Of a stretch of DNA of 64,000 bases, positions 54,218-62,828 are shown piece by piece. The stretch is from contig NZ_LT837803.1 of the NCBI RefSeq assembly GCF_900174485.1, positions 1,813,305-1,877,304 on the forward strand, in the 5' to 3' direction. Below the pieces are notes generated by a model. It was given only the letters and a program-made list of their open reading frames with translations. It ran no database searches and was not told where the DNA came from. The DNA comes from Sterolibacterium denitrificans. Lineage in GTDB: Bacteria; Pseudomonadota; Gammaproteobacteria; Burkholderiales; Rhodocyclaceae. Positions within the stretch are counted from its first letter, which is position 1, and each line of letters begins with the position of its first letter. Made by a program: the position numbers and the translations under genes.

Positions 54218-55480
54218 ATGGCGGCCATGCTGCTCCTGAGCTGGGGTTCGCACGGCGACGTGCTGCCCTTCGTCGCCCTGGCGCAAGCACTGCGGGAAGC
54301 CGGACACGAGGTCGCGCTCGGCGCCCAGCCGCATCACGCCGAACTGGTTCGTCGGCACGGCATCGCTTTCCATCCGCTGGGCAGCCAGACCACGCCCGCC
54401 GAGTATCAGCGGCTGATGACGACGCTGATCGACGAAGCCAATCCGCGCAAGCAACTGCACCATTTGCTGCAGGAAATGCTGCTGCCCGACCTCGACGCGC
54501 AATACCGGGACGCGCTCGCGCTCATGCCGGCTGCCAACCTGGTGGTGGCGCACTGGCTGCAACTGGCCGGCATGGCCGCGGCGGAAACCCTGGGCAAGCC
54601 CTGCCTGACGGTGAATCTGAATCCGCAGGGCATCATGGCAATCGCCCCTCAGCGGCCAGATATCGCAGCACAGGGCAGGACACGCAATCTGGGCCGCGAA
54701 CTGGCCGACGGCCTCTGGGGCGAGGGCTTTCACGAATTCCGCGCCCGCCACGGCCTGCCGCCCATCGTTTCGGTGGCCGAATACGCCCAGCGCCGCGCGG
54801 CGGGCCTGCTCGCCGTCAGCCCGGCCTTGTTGACCAATGATGAAATCGCCGCCTGCAACTCGCAGCCGAATCACCGCATCACCGGCTTCTGGCAGCCGCC
54901 CGCAGAACGCGACTGGCAGCCCCCGGCCGAACTGGCGCAATTTCTCGCCGCGCCCGAACCTCCCGTCGTCTTCTGCTTCGGCAGCATGGCCGGCCGCGTG
55001 GAGGAACTGAACGCGATCGTTCTGCAGACCGTCCGCCGACTCGATTGCCGCGCCATCCTGCAGGGCGGCTGGGCTGGCCTGGGTGGCGAACTTGCCGCGA
55101 CAAGCGGGAACATCCTCTGCATCGACCACGCGCCGCACAGCTACCTGTTCCCCCGCGTCGCCTGCGTGGTGCACCACGGCGGCGCCGGCACCACCGCCGC
55201 CGCGCTGCGGGCCGGCACGCCATCGGTCATCGTCTGGCACATGCTCGACCAACCCTACTGGGGCAATCGTCTGGCCCAACTCGAACTCGGCCCGGCCCCC
55301 TTGCCGCGCCGCGAGCTGCAGGCCGACCCACTGGCCGAACGCATCCGGCTCGCCATGAACGATCCCATCTACAAGGAAAACTGCCGGCGCATGGCGCAAC
55401 GGTTGGGGTCGGAGCAGGGGGTAGGGCAGGCGGTCGGCGCGATCGCGCAATTACTGACGCCAATTACCGATGTTGTTTGA
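54218..55480 (+). CDS. UGT-like (GT1) glycosyltransferase
   Basis: A 420-residue GT-B fold glycosyltransferase of the macrolide/UGT type. The N-terminal acceptor domain begins LLLSWGSHGDVLPFVALA. The C-terminal nucleotide-sugar domain shows FCFGSMAG, IDHAPHSYLFPR, and VVHHGGAGTTAAALRAGTPS followed by DQPYWGNRL, the donor-binding signature. There is no signal peptide or transmembrane segment, so it acts in the cytoplasm. It starts seven bases after the carrier-protein gene (a second ATG lies three codons in) and is the last gene of the cluster. It probably adds a sugar to the lipopeptide; the donor sugar cannot be read. Confidence 0.9.
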   Translation: MAAMLLLSWGSHGDVLPFVALAQALREAGHEVALGAQPHHAELVRRHGIAFHPLGSQTTPAEYQRLMTTLIDEANPRKQLHHLLQEMLLPDLDAQYRDALALMPAANLVVAHWLQLAGMAAAETLGKPCLTVNLNPQGIMAIAPQRPDIAAQGRTRNLGRELADGLWGEGFHEFRARHGLPPIVSVAEYAQRRAAGLLAVSPALLTNDEIAACNSQPNHRITGFWQPPAERDWQPPAELAQFLAAPEPPVVFCFGSMAGRVEELNAIVLQTVRRLDCRAILQGGWAGLGGELAATSGNILCIDHAPHSYLFPRVACVVHHGGAGTTAAALRAGTPSVIVWHMLDQPYWGNRLAQLELGPAPLPRRELQADPLAERIRLAMNDPIYKENCRRMAQRLGSEQGVGQAVGAIAQLLTPITDVV

Positions 55481-55601
55481 CTGATCGCGCCCGGTTATGA
55501 ATGAAAGAAATCCCTGCGGGATGCCTCATCCATGAAATTCTTGGAGAACTGGATCAGTCCCAGAGCAATCCTCAGCGTCAGCAACAATTGACGGCATAAT
55601 A

Positions 55602-55616
55602 CTTTTGAATCAAAAG
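55602..55616. promoter_or_regulatory. Palindrome upstream of hsdR
   Basis: CTTTTGA-A-TCAAAAG, a perfect 7-bp dyad around one central base, lies 33 bases before the chosen hsdR ATG. It could be an operator of the restriction operon. The rest of the gap between the glycosyltransferase and hsdR (55481-55649) shows no gene and no convincing terminator. Confidence 0.35.
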
Positions 55617-55649
55617 ACAAAAATAAAGGGAAGCTCAGATCAGCAAGTC

Positions 55650-57806
55650 ATGAACAAAAACGAAGCCTTCTCCCGCGTCATCATCGACGCACAACTCGCC
55701 GCGCTGGGCTGGAGTATCCAGGACCCCAACAGTGTCCGCTACGAGGTTGTCCTCGACGACGGCACGCGCGCCGACTATGTGTTGCGCGACCGGACAGGCC
55801 GGGCGATGGCGGTCATCGAGGCCAAGCGTTTTTCAGTGAATCCCGGTGACGCGCCAGAGCAGGGCAAGCACTACGCCAAGTTGCTGGGCGTGCCGTATGT
55901 CTTCCTCGCCAACGGCGCCGAAACGCGATTCTGGGAATGGGAGACCGAGGCATTCCCGCGTCCGGTCAAGACTTTCTTCAAGCAGGACGACCTCGAACGC
56001 CGCTTTGCCACCCGGCAAGTGCGGCGCAACCCGCTCGATGTCGCTATTGATGCCCGCATCGCTGGCCGCGACTACCAGCAGGACTGCATACAGGCTGTCT
56101 GTCAGGAGATTCAGCAGGGCCGCCGCAAATTGCTTATTGAAATGGCCACCGGCACGGGCAAGACCCGCACCGCTGCCGCCCTCATCAAGCGCCTGTTCGA
56201 AGCCAACCTCATCACCCGTGTTCTGTTCCTCGTGGATCGCATTCCACTTGCCAAACAGACCGAAGACGCCTTCGCCGAGCATCTGACCGACTACCCCTGC
56301 TATGTGCTGCGGGCCGGTCGCCGCTTTCAGGACGAGAAGCGCATCACCATCACCACTTTGCAGTCGATGGTCAATCTGTATGCCGATTACTCGCCCGGCT
56401 ACTTCGATCTGGTCATCTCCGACGAATGCCATCGCAGCATCTATGGCCAGTGGAGCGGCGTCCTCAAACACTTCGACGGCGTGCAGATCGGCCTCACCGC
56501 CACTCCCTGCGTGGCGGGCGAGACAGGCAACCCAATGGATGGTGGCGACGACGAAGATCGAGCCTTTATTCGTGACACCCTGCGTTTCTTCGAGGTTGAA
56601 CGGCCGACCTACACCTACAAACTGAAGGACGCCATCCGCGACGGCTGGTTGGCACCGTATCAGATATACCAGGCCAAAACCGTCAAGACTGCCGCCGAAG
56701 GCGGCTTCGAGGTCAAACGTGCGGAACTGGACTGGACAGCGATGAACGCGGAGACCCGCGCCGAGTTCGAGCAACTGTTCAAGGATGCCGACCCAGTCAT
56801 TATTGACCCATCTGCCCTTGAACGCCGCTTCACCATCCCTGAGCGCAACCGCGCCATCGTCCGCGAGTTCCGGCAGGTGCTCGAACAGGGTTTCACCGAC
56901 AACAAAGGCATCCTGCGCAAGCCTCTCATCGGCAAGACCATCGTCTTCGCCGTCAGCAAGCGCCACGCCGAAACGCTGGCTCAACTCTTCGATGCCGAGT
57001 TTGCCGACCAGAAGCCATCACCCGACATCCGCTATGCCGACTATGTGGTATCGGGCCAAGGCCCGGATGACACGCTCGATGGCATGACCAAGATACGGCG
57101 CTTCAAGAAGGAGCCATTCCCGCAGATACTCGTCTCGGTCAATATGCTCGACACTGGCTTCGACTGTCCCGAGGTCTGCAACCTCGTCTTCGCGCGCTTC
57201 ACCCGTTCCGTGATCCTCTATCAGCAGATGCGTGGCCGGGGCACCCGCAAGACCCGCGAGAAACCCATTTTCACGATGTTCGACTTTGTTGGCGTGTGCG
57301 ACTACCACGGCGACAGTGACGACTATGGCGATGGCGGCGTGGTGATCGCCAAGCAAAAGAAAAAGCAATACGAACCACGCCGGTTGCTCTCGCTCGATAT
57401 TGACGACCATATCGACCCGACCACGCGCGAATGGATCACCGTCGATGAAGACGGCAATATGATCTTCCCCGAAGCCCACGAGCAGCAGGCCGCCGCGCTC
57501 GGCGCCAAATTCGAGGCGTGGCTGCTCGGCCAGGAAGGGCTGACGCACGAACAGGAACGCTGGCTGCGTACCGTCGGCAGCCAGATCAAGGCCAACGCCG
57601 GCAGTTGGGAAGAATTCACCGCCGGCCATCTGGCCTTCCATCCCTTTACGCTGATGGGCGGCCTGCCGCAAGCGATCCGCGTCTTTGGCGGCGACGACGC
57701 GCTCAACGATCTGCTCGCTGGCCTCAATGCCGCAGTGTTTGGCGATAAAGTCGGCGCTGGCGGAACGGCGAACGATCAGCCCGATTCACCGTATCCGCCA
57801 CACTAA
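55650..57806 (+). CDS. hsdR: Type I restriction endonuclease, R subunit
   Basis: A 718-residue motor/nuclease subunit that translocates and cuts DNA lacking the host methylation. The N-terminal nuclease domain shows the D-ExK motif in RADYVLRDRTGRAMAVIEAKR. The helicase motor has Walker A MATGTGKTRTAAAL (about residue 165), the DEAD-like ISDECHRS (about 260), GLTATP, and motif VI QQMRGRGTR. The C-terminal domain matches the EcoEI-type R subunits (FTAGHLAFHPFTLMGG). I chose the ATG giving MNKNEAFSR; a TTG 15 codons earlier lies in a palindrome and is unlikely. hsdM follows after 17 bases. Confidence 0.94.
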   Translation: MNKNEAFSRVIIDAQLAALGWSIQDPNSVRYEVVLDDGTRADYVLRDRTGRAMAVIEAKRFSVNPGDAPEQGKHYAKLLGVPYVFLANGAETRFWEWETEAFPRPVKTFFKQDDLERRFATRQVRRNPLDVAIDARIAGRDYQQDCIQAVCQEIQQGRRKLLIEMATGTGKTRTAAALIKRLFEANLITRVLFLVDRIPLAKQTEDAFAEHLTDYPCYVLRAGRRFQDEKRITITTLQSMVNLYADYSPGYFDLVISDECHRSIYGQWSGVLKHFDGVQIGLTATPCVAGETGNPMDGGDDEDRAFIRDTLRFFEVERPTYTYKLKDAIRDGWLAPYQIYQAKTVKTAAEGGFEVKRAELDWTAMNAETRAEFEQLFKDADPVIIDPSALERRFTIPERNRAIVREFRQVLEQGFTDNKGILRKPLIGKTIVFAVSKRHAETLAQLFDAEFADQKPSPDIRYADYVVSGQGPDDTLDGMTKIRRFKKEPFPQILVSVNMLDTGFDCPEVCNLVFARFTRSVILYQQMRGRGTRKTREKPIFTMFDFVGVCDYHGDSDDYGDGGVVIAKQKKKQYEPRRLLSLDIDDHIDPTTREWITVDEDGNMIFPEAHEQQAAALGAKFEAWLLGQEGLTHEQERWLRTVGSQIKANAGSWEEFTAGHLAFHPFTLMGGLPQAIRVFGGDDALNDLLAGLNAAVFGDKVGAGGTANDQPDSPYPPH

Positions 57807-57823
57807 CCTCAGGAAACCAGCCC

Positions 57824-59539
57824 ATGCCCCTGACCCCCGAGATGCGGCGGTCGATTGACCAGATTCGCGACTACCTCTACGGCGGCGGTTATCCCGATCC
57901 CGTCGCCAACGCCGAGCAACTGGCTTTCCTGTTCTTCTTCTACCTCATCGAAGGTATCGACGCCGAAAACCGGATGCGGGCCAAGGTGCTGAAGCAGCCC
58001 TACGAGAGCCTGTTTGCAGGCGAGTGGAAGATCAAGAATCCGCTGAACGCGAACTTCATCCCGGAAAACCATCGCTACCGGCCTGCTGCCGAAGGTCTCT
58101 TGGCTGGTGGTGAGTCGTTTTCAACAATTCCCCGTGAATACTTCCGCTGGTCGGTGTGGGCCAGAGCCATGAACGGCGAGGCGCTGGTGCGTTTCGTCCG
58201 TGATGAGGTCTTTGCCTTCTTCGCCGAACTCGGCGAGTCGGCCGCGCACAACTTCATGAGTGGTGCGCGTCTGTCCATCGACGAACCGACCGTGCTGACC
58301 CAGGTCATCAGCCTCGTCGATGGCCTGCGTCTCGATCAGGCCGACGCCGACACCAAGGGCGATCTGTTCGAGCACATCCTGCGCCAGATCAAGCAGGCCG
58401 GCGAACTCGGCCAGTTCCGCACCCCGCGTCACATCATCCGCACCATCGTCGAGATCGTCGATCCGAAGATCGGCGAAACCATCTACGACCCTGCCGCCGG
58501 CACCGCCGGCTTTCTGGTCGCAGCCTACAACCACATCCGACTTGCCAACTCCTCGCCATCCGCCATCGTCGAGGCGGAAATCGACGGCAAGAAGCAGAAG
58601 CGCGGCCTGGGCGACCAACTCTCGGTGGCCCACATCTCGGCGCTGCAAACGGCCACCTTCTTCGGCAACGATGTCGATCCCAAGATGGTGCGGCTGGCGA
58701 CCATGAACCTCACCCTGCGCGGCCTGCCGAATGTCCGCGTGCTGCTGCGCAATGTGCTGACGACAACGCTCGACAACGAACGCAAGGCCGAACTGGGCCT
58801 GCCGCAGGAAGGCTATCAGGTGGTGCTGGCCAATCCGCCGTTCTCCGGGCGGGTGGATAAGGATCGCATTGTCGAGGAGGTCAAGGTCGGCACCAGCACC
58901 GCCACCGAACTGCTGTTCCTCAAATACATGCTCGACAGCCTGCGCCCCGGTGGCCGCTGCGGTGTTGTCGTACCCGAGGGCGTGCTGTTCGGCTCGACCA
59001 CGGCGCACAAGGAACTGCGCCGGCAACTAATCGAGAACAATCGCGTCGAGGCGGTGCTCAGCCTGCCCGGCGGCGTGTTCCAACCGTATTCCGGCGTCAA
59101 GACCTCGGTGCTGTTCTTCAAGAAAGGCGGCGCCACCGAGAACGTGCTGTTCCTGCACATCGACAACGACGGCTACAAGCTGGATGCCAACCACGATACG
59201 CCCATCGAGACGGACGATCTGCCCGCCGCCGTGGCAGCCTTTCATCGGCGGGCCGAATTGCTGCCCGCGTGGCAGGCGCATTTCTCCCCTCGCCCGCTTG
59301 CGGGAGAGGGGACGGGGGTGAGGGAGGAATGGCCGCAACAATGGTGGTTCGCCGACGCAACGACAATCCGCGCCAACGACTTCAACCTCTCGGCCAGCCG
59401 CTACCGGCCAATGAGCCAGACCGCCGTCGAGCACCGCGATCCGCGCGTGATCCTCGACGAACTGGCAGCCATCGAGGCGGAGATCGTCGAGGAGGTCGAG
59501 GCGTTGAAGGCGGCGCTTGGGAATAGTGATGCCAACTGA
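57824..59539 (+). CDS. hsdM: Type I DNA methyltransferase, M subunit
   Basis: A 571-residue N6-adenine methyltransferase that with HsdS protects host DNA and with HsdR forms the restriction complex. The N-terminal HsdM helical domain is MRRSIDQIRDYLYGGGY onward. The SAM-binding motif I is YDPAAGTAGFL (about residue 221), preceded by GQFRTPRHIIR. The catalytic motif IV is LANPPFSG (about 337). An interspersed palindromic repeat is read in frame near residues 487-501 as SPRPLAGEGTGVRE, between conserved C-terminal blocks. The frame stays open through it, so the enzyme may still work. It overlaps hsdS by 11 bases. Confidence 0.94.
   Translation: MPLTPEMRRSIDQIRDYLYGGGYPDPVANAEQLAFLFFFYLIEGIDAENRMRAKVLKQPYESLFAGEWKIKNPLNANFIPENHRYRPAAEGLLAGGESFSTIPREYFRWSVWARAMNGEALVRFVRDEVFAFFAELGESAAHNFMSGARLSIDEPTVLTQVISLVDGLRLDQADADTKGDLFEHILRQIKQAGELGQFRTPRHIIRTIVEIVDPKIGETIYDPAAGTAGFLVAAYNHIRLANSSPSAIVEAEIDGKKQKRGLGDQLSVAHISALQTATFFGNDVDPKMVRLATMNLTLRGLPNVRVLLRNVLTTTLDNERKAELGLPQEGYQVVLANPPFSGRVDKDRIVEEVKVGTSTATELLFLKYMLDSLRPGGRCGVVVPEGVLFGSTTAHKELRRQLIENNRVEAVLSLPGGVFQPYSGVKTSVLFFKKGGATENVLFLHIDNDGYKLDANHDTPIETDDLPAAVAAFHRRAELLPAWQAHFSPRPLAGEGTGVREEWPQQWWFADATTIRANDFNLSASRYRPMSQTAVEHRDPRVILDELAAIEAEIVEEVEALKAALGNSDAN
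59284..59325. repeat. Palindromic interspersed repeat inside hsdM
   Basis: CCCCTCGCCCGC (59286-59297), loop TT, GCGGGAGAGGGG (59300-59311) forms a 12-bp stem with one mismatch. A G-rich flank (GACGGGGGTGAGGG) follows. This is the form of the common short palindromic repeats that are usually intergenic in proteobacterial genomes. Here it is inside a coding frame. Confidence 0.75.
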
Positions 59540-60701
59540 TATGCCCCTGATTCGGCTTGGCAACTATCTTGAAGTGCAAGCAGGCTTTGCCTTCAAGACG
59601 GAGCACTTCACGACAGCCGAGGGGATGCCGCTTATCCGTATCCGCGACTTGGCGAATTCGCATACGGAAATCAACTACTCGGGTGAATACAAGCCCGATT
59701 TCGTCGTCCATAACGGCGACTACTTGATCGGAATGGATGGCAACTTTCGCTGCTACCGCTGGCAGGGGGGCGTTAGTCTGCTCAATCAGCGAGTCTGTCG
59801 CCTACACAATTTTCGTGAAGGCGTCGAACCGGAATACATCTTTTACGGTATCCAGCAAAAGTTGAAGGAGATCGAAAATAGCACATCGTTCGTTACCGTT
59901 AAGCACCTGTCTGCAAAGCAGGTTCAGGGTATCGAAATGCCACTGCCGCCACTCCCCGAGCAACGCCGCATCGTCGATCTGCTCGCGCGTGCCGAGGGCG
60001 TCGTCCGTCTACGACGTGAGGCGGAGAAGAAAGCAGCGGAACTGATCCCGGCGCTGTTCCTCGATATGTTCGGCGATCCGGCGACGAATCCGAAGGGATG
60101 GCCAGAGCACAATTTGGGCGATATTGCCGATGTGGTCTCGGGGGTCACCAAGGGCCGCAAGTTCGGCGACAAGCAGACCGTCGAAGTTCCATATCTGCGG
60201 GTTGCCAATGTACAGGCTGGCCACATCGACCTCACCGAGGTGAAGACCATCGAGGTGTTGCCAAGGGATGTTGAGCAACTGGCCCTGCAAAATGGCGATG
60301 TGGTGCTGACAGAAGGTGGCGACTTCGACAAACTCGGTCGTGGCGCTCTATGGGAGCACAACATCGCCAACTGCGTTCATCAGAATCACGTCTTCCGGGT
60401 TCGCTGCAATCGTTCAGTGATGCTGCCGCAGTTCTTCGTGATCTACCTTCAATCGAGTCGAGTGCGCGAATACTTCTTGCGCTGTGCGAAGCGGACTACC
60501 AATCTGGCAAGCATCAATATGACTCAACTTCGCGCCCTGCCAGTAGTGCTGCCGGCAATGGATGCGCAGTGGGAGTTCGTTGAACGATTCGCTGCTGGCC
60601 GCTCCATCCAGTCCCAGCAATCTTCCGCCACTACCAAGGCACAAGAGACCTTCAACGCGCTGCTGTCAAATATTTTCACGAATAGGGGGCGTCATGGGTG
60701 A
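59529..60701 (+). CDS. hsdS: Type I restriction specificity subunit
   Basis: A 390-residue specificity subunit with two target-recognition domains (about residues 5-145 and 185-345), each followed by a conserved helix. The first spacer is marked by MPLPPLPEQRRIVDLLARAE, and the second region starts near NPKGWPEHNLGDIADVVSG. The two TRDs set the bipartite recognition sequence, which cannot be read from sequence alone. The chosen ATG at 59529 lies inside the end of hsdM; ATG at 59541 is an alternative. Its last eight bases overlap the next gene. Confidence 0.93.
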   Translation: MPTDMPLIRLGNYLEVQAGFAFKTEHFTTAEGMPLIRIRDLANSHTEINYSGEYKPDFVVHNGDYLIGMDGNFRCYRWQGGVSLLNQRVCRLHNFREGVEPEYIFYGIQQKLKEIENSTSFVTVKHLSAKQVQGIEMPLPPLPEQRRIVDLLARAEGVVRLRREAEKKAAELIPALFLDMFGDPATNPKGWPEHNLGDIADVVSGVTKGRKFGDKQTVEVPYLRVANVQAGHIDLTEVKTIEVLPRDVEQLALQNGDVVLTEGGDFDKLGRGALWEHNIANCVHQNHVFRVRCNRSVMLPQFFVIYLQSSRVREYFLRCAKRTTNLASINMTQLRALPVVLPAMDAQWEFVERFAAGRSIQSQQSSATTKAQETFNALLSNIFTNRGRHG

Positions 60702-61965
60702 ATCCACTGCACAGCCATATTTCACTGCTGATTTCGGCGAACACGGTGGTCGTTTCAATTGGTCGAGCCACGAGGAGATCACACAGTGGGTAAGCAAACT
60801 CCAAAACGATTGGATGTGGGTAAGAAACCAGCAGCATAACCCAACAAACAATGCGTGGCAGGCCATCGCGAATGGCTTCAACGCTCCAATACAAGCGCTG
60901 AACCACGCCAGCAACTACAAGCGTCAAAACCAGGAACAGCAAGCGCAGTCGCAACTATCCTCGGCCCGCTCGTCGCTGGAAACCTTCATTCGCACCAACC
61001 CTTGGCTATTACCCGATACTCCACGGCGGCTTTTTATCGAGAGGCTACGCGATTCAGGCCAGCCGTTAGAGGCGGCGCTGATTGTTGCTAATTGGATGGC
61101 GCAGGATTTCAACAACGGCGCCCCGATCCGTCAGTCCATCAATGCATTGCTCACGTGGGAACTATATGAGCGCGGCATTAAGGATCGGATGAAGACGGAG
61201 AATGCCGCTCTGAAACGTCTTGCCGGCGATATGCAGAGCACCTTGACGCAGTTTCAGGAATCCGAACACACGCAGATTGAACGATTCGATCAACTACACA
61301 GCGAACTGACGGAGCAGAAGGACGGGCAGCAAACCACATTCGATGCCGCGCAGACGCAGCGCGACACACAATGGCAAGAGAAATTGTCGGTAGTTCAAAA
61401 AGAGCTCGACCAACTGAAATCGACCTACGATCAACATATGGCGCTTGCTGCTCCCGTTGCGTATTGGGAGAGCAAGCGGACGAGACACAAATGGCTAGCC
61501 ATTGTTTCCTTTGTCGCATTGCTTATCTGTATGCTTCTGGTCGGTTGGTTTCTTCACGCAGAACTTAAAACCGGCTTGAATATGGCGCTCGAAGTAAAGG
61601 CATCCACAAACGTGCAAGCAGCAACACAGCCCGCAACAACGCCTGTCTTGGTTCAAGGAGCATTGCAATCAGCGGCTACGTGGCAACTGGGCGCTTTTTT
61701 GCTAATGGCGACACTGGGCTTCTGGTTCATCCGCCTGTTGGTGCGAATCTTCCTTAGCAACCTGCACTTGGAGAACGATGCGGCAGAGCGTTGCACAATG
61801 GCAAAAACCTATCTTGCATTGCTCCGCAACGGAGACCTGCCAAAGGATGACAGCATCGGAACCATTCTCGCTGCACTGTTCAGGCCGACAGGAGACGGCA
61901 TCGTGAAGGATGAAGGTTTGCCACCGACCGCGATGGAGTGGATGACGAGGTTGGGCGGCAAGTAA
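60694..61965 (+). CDS. Coiled-coil membrane protein of the restriction operon (DUF6161-like)
   Basis: A 423-residue protein with a helical N-terminal half, a long predicted coiled coil at about residues 165-255 (rich in Gln, Glu, Lys), one transmembrane segment near 265-290 (WLAIVSFVALLICMLLVGWF), a short extracytoplasmic stretch, a second near 328-350 (LGAFLLMATLGFWFIRLLV), and a conserved-looking C-terminal tail (CTMAKTYLALLRNG and DGIVKDEGLPP). I associate this tail with DUF6161 proteins, a family of unknown function, from memory only. It overlaps hsdS by eight bases (ATGGGTGA), so it is co-translated with the restriction genes. A role in defence is inferred from that context. Confidence 0.75.
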   Translation: MGESTAQPYFTADFGEHGGRFNWSSHEEITQWVSKLQNDWMWVRNQQHNPTNNAWQAIANGFNAPIQALNHASNYKRQNQEQQAQSQLSSARSSLETFIRTNPWLLPDTPRRLFIERLRDSGQPLEAALIVANWMAQDFNNGAPIRQSINALLTWELYERGIKDRMKTENAALKRLAGDMQSTLTQFQESEHTQIERFDQLHSELTEQKDGQQTTFDAAQTQRDTQWQEKLSVVQKELDQLKSTYDQHMALAAPVAYWESKRTRHKWLAIVSFVALLICMLLVGWFLHAELKTGLNMALEVKASTNVQAATQPATTPVLVQGALQSAATWQLGAFLLMATLGFWFIRLLVRIFLSNLHLENDAAERCTMAKTYLALLRNGDLPKDDSIGTILAALFRPTGDGIVKDEGLPPTAMEWMTRLGGK

Positions 61966-62051
61966 GCATAGTTCCATCCTTGCCGATTCAGATTAAACGG
62001 AAGACATCATCTATGCTGACGGCTGGTCGTCTTCGACCTACAATCTCGTCT

Positions 62052-62828
62052 ATGAACCCACTTAACGAACTGCGCTTTGCCGTCAGCGACCGCATCAACG
62101 ATGCCGAGGTCGGGCCGAGGCACGTTCCATTGAGCCTGCTGGGTGACTTCCAGAAGGATGTTAGCGAGTTCCTGCGCGGCTCGACTAGGGATGTCGATCC
62201 TGCGGAGGTGCTGGTCTCGGTGGACGAGGGATCGCTGGCGCTGGTGGCATCGGGCCTGATGGCGGCTACGACCCTGTGGGCCGACCTTGAACGCCTGCAG
62301 TCCCTTGGCTCCCTGAATCTGATCGACCCCAAGCGTGCCGCCGTGGTGGAACGCTGGCAGACGAGCGCACGTCAAAATCCTCACCGCAAATACCGGGTTG
62401 CCGACATGACGGCAGCGCGTATCAGCCTGTCGGTTGATGTCTCGACGGATTTCCGCCGGGTCGAGGAAGTCTGGGTGACAGTCGAAAAATATGTTCATGG
62501 CAAGGTGATGGATTTGGGCGGCAAGACCAAGCCGAACGTCCATCTGGAAATGAGCGATGGCACTGTCTTGAAGGTTTCAACCACGCAAAAGCTGTTGGCG
62601 CAGGAAGAGCAGAACCGTCTCTACCGTTCGGCACTCTTGCACATTAGCGCCGAGGAAAATCTGTTGACTGGCGCTCTGCGCAATCCTGTGTTGCTGGCGT
62701 TCGAGGCTCACCAGCCGGCCTACGACGAGGCCGAGTTTCAACAGATGGTGCGGCGTGGCACGGCTGCATGGTCGGATGTTCCCGATGCCGCCGAATGGCT
62801 GGAAGGCTTACGCGGAGGCCGGGCATGA
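62052..62828 (+). CDS. Hypothetical protein paired with a PIN nuclease
   Basis: A protein of about 258 residues that I do not recognise. It starts MNPLNELRFAVSDRIND, has a mixed alpha/beta look, no transmembrane segment, and a central strand-rich part (RISLSVDVSTDFRRVEEVWVTVEKYV and following; VHLEMSDGTVLKVST). The ATG at 62013 is an alternative start. It lies 86 bases after the membrane-protein gene in the same direction and overlaps the PIN gene by four bases (ATGA). Tight coupling suggests it controls or works with the PIN protein, but it is much larger than a typical VapB antitoxin. Confidence 0.75.
   Translation: MNPLNELRFAVSDRINDAEVGPRHVPLSLLGDFQKDVSEFLRGSTRDVDPAEVLVSVDEGSLALVASGLMAATTLWADLERLQSLGSLNLIDPKRAAVVERWQTSARQNPHRKYRVADMTAARISLSVDVSTDFRRVEEVWVTVEKYVHGKVMDLGGKTKPNVHLEMSDGTVLKVSTTQKLLAQEEQNRLYRSALLHISAEENLLTGALRNPVLLAFEAHQPAYDEAEFQQMVRRGTAAWSDVPDAAEWLEGLRGGRA

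Noticed and set aside
55605-55649. TTG at 55605 as the hsdR start
   Set aside because: It falls within a palindrome, has no ribosome-binding sequence, and adds residues not seen in the family.
60562-60693. N-terminal extension of the coiled-coil membrane protein
   Set aside because: It is hsdS in another frame; the ATG at 60694 gives the usual overlap.
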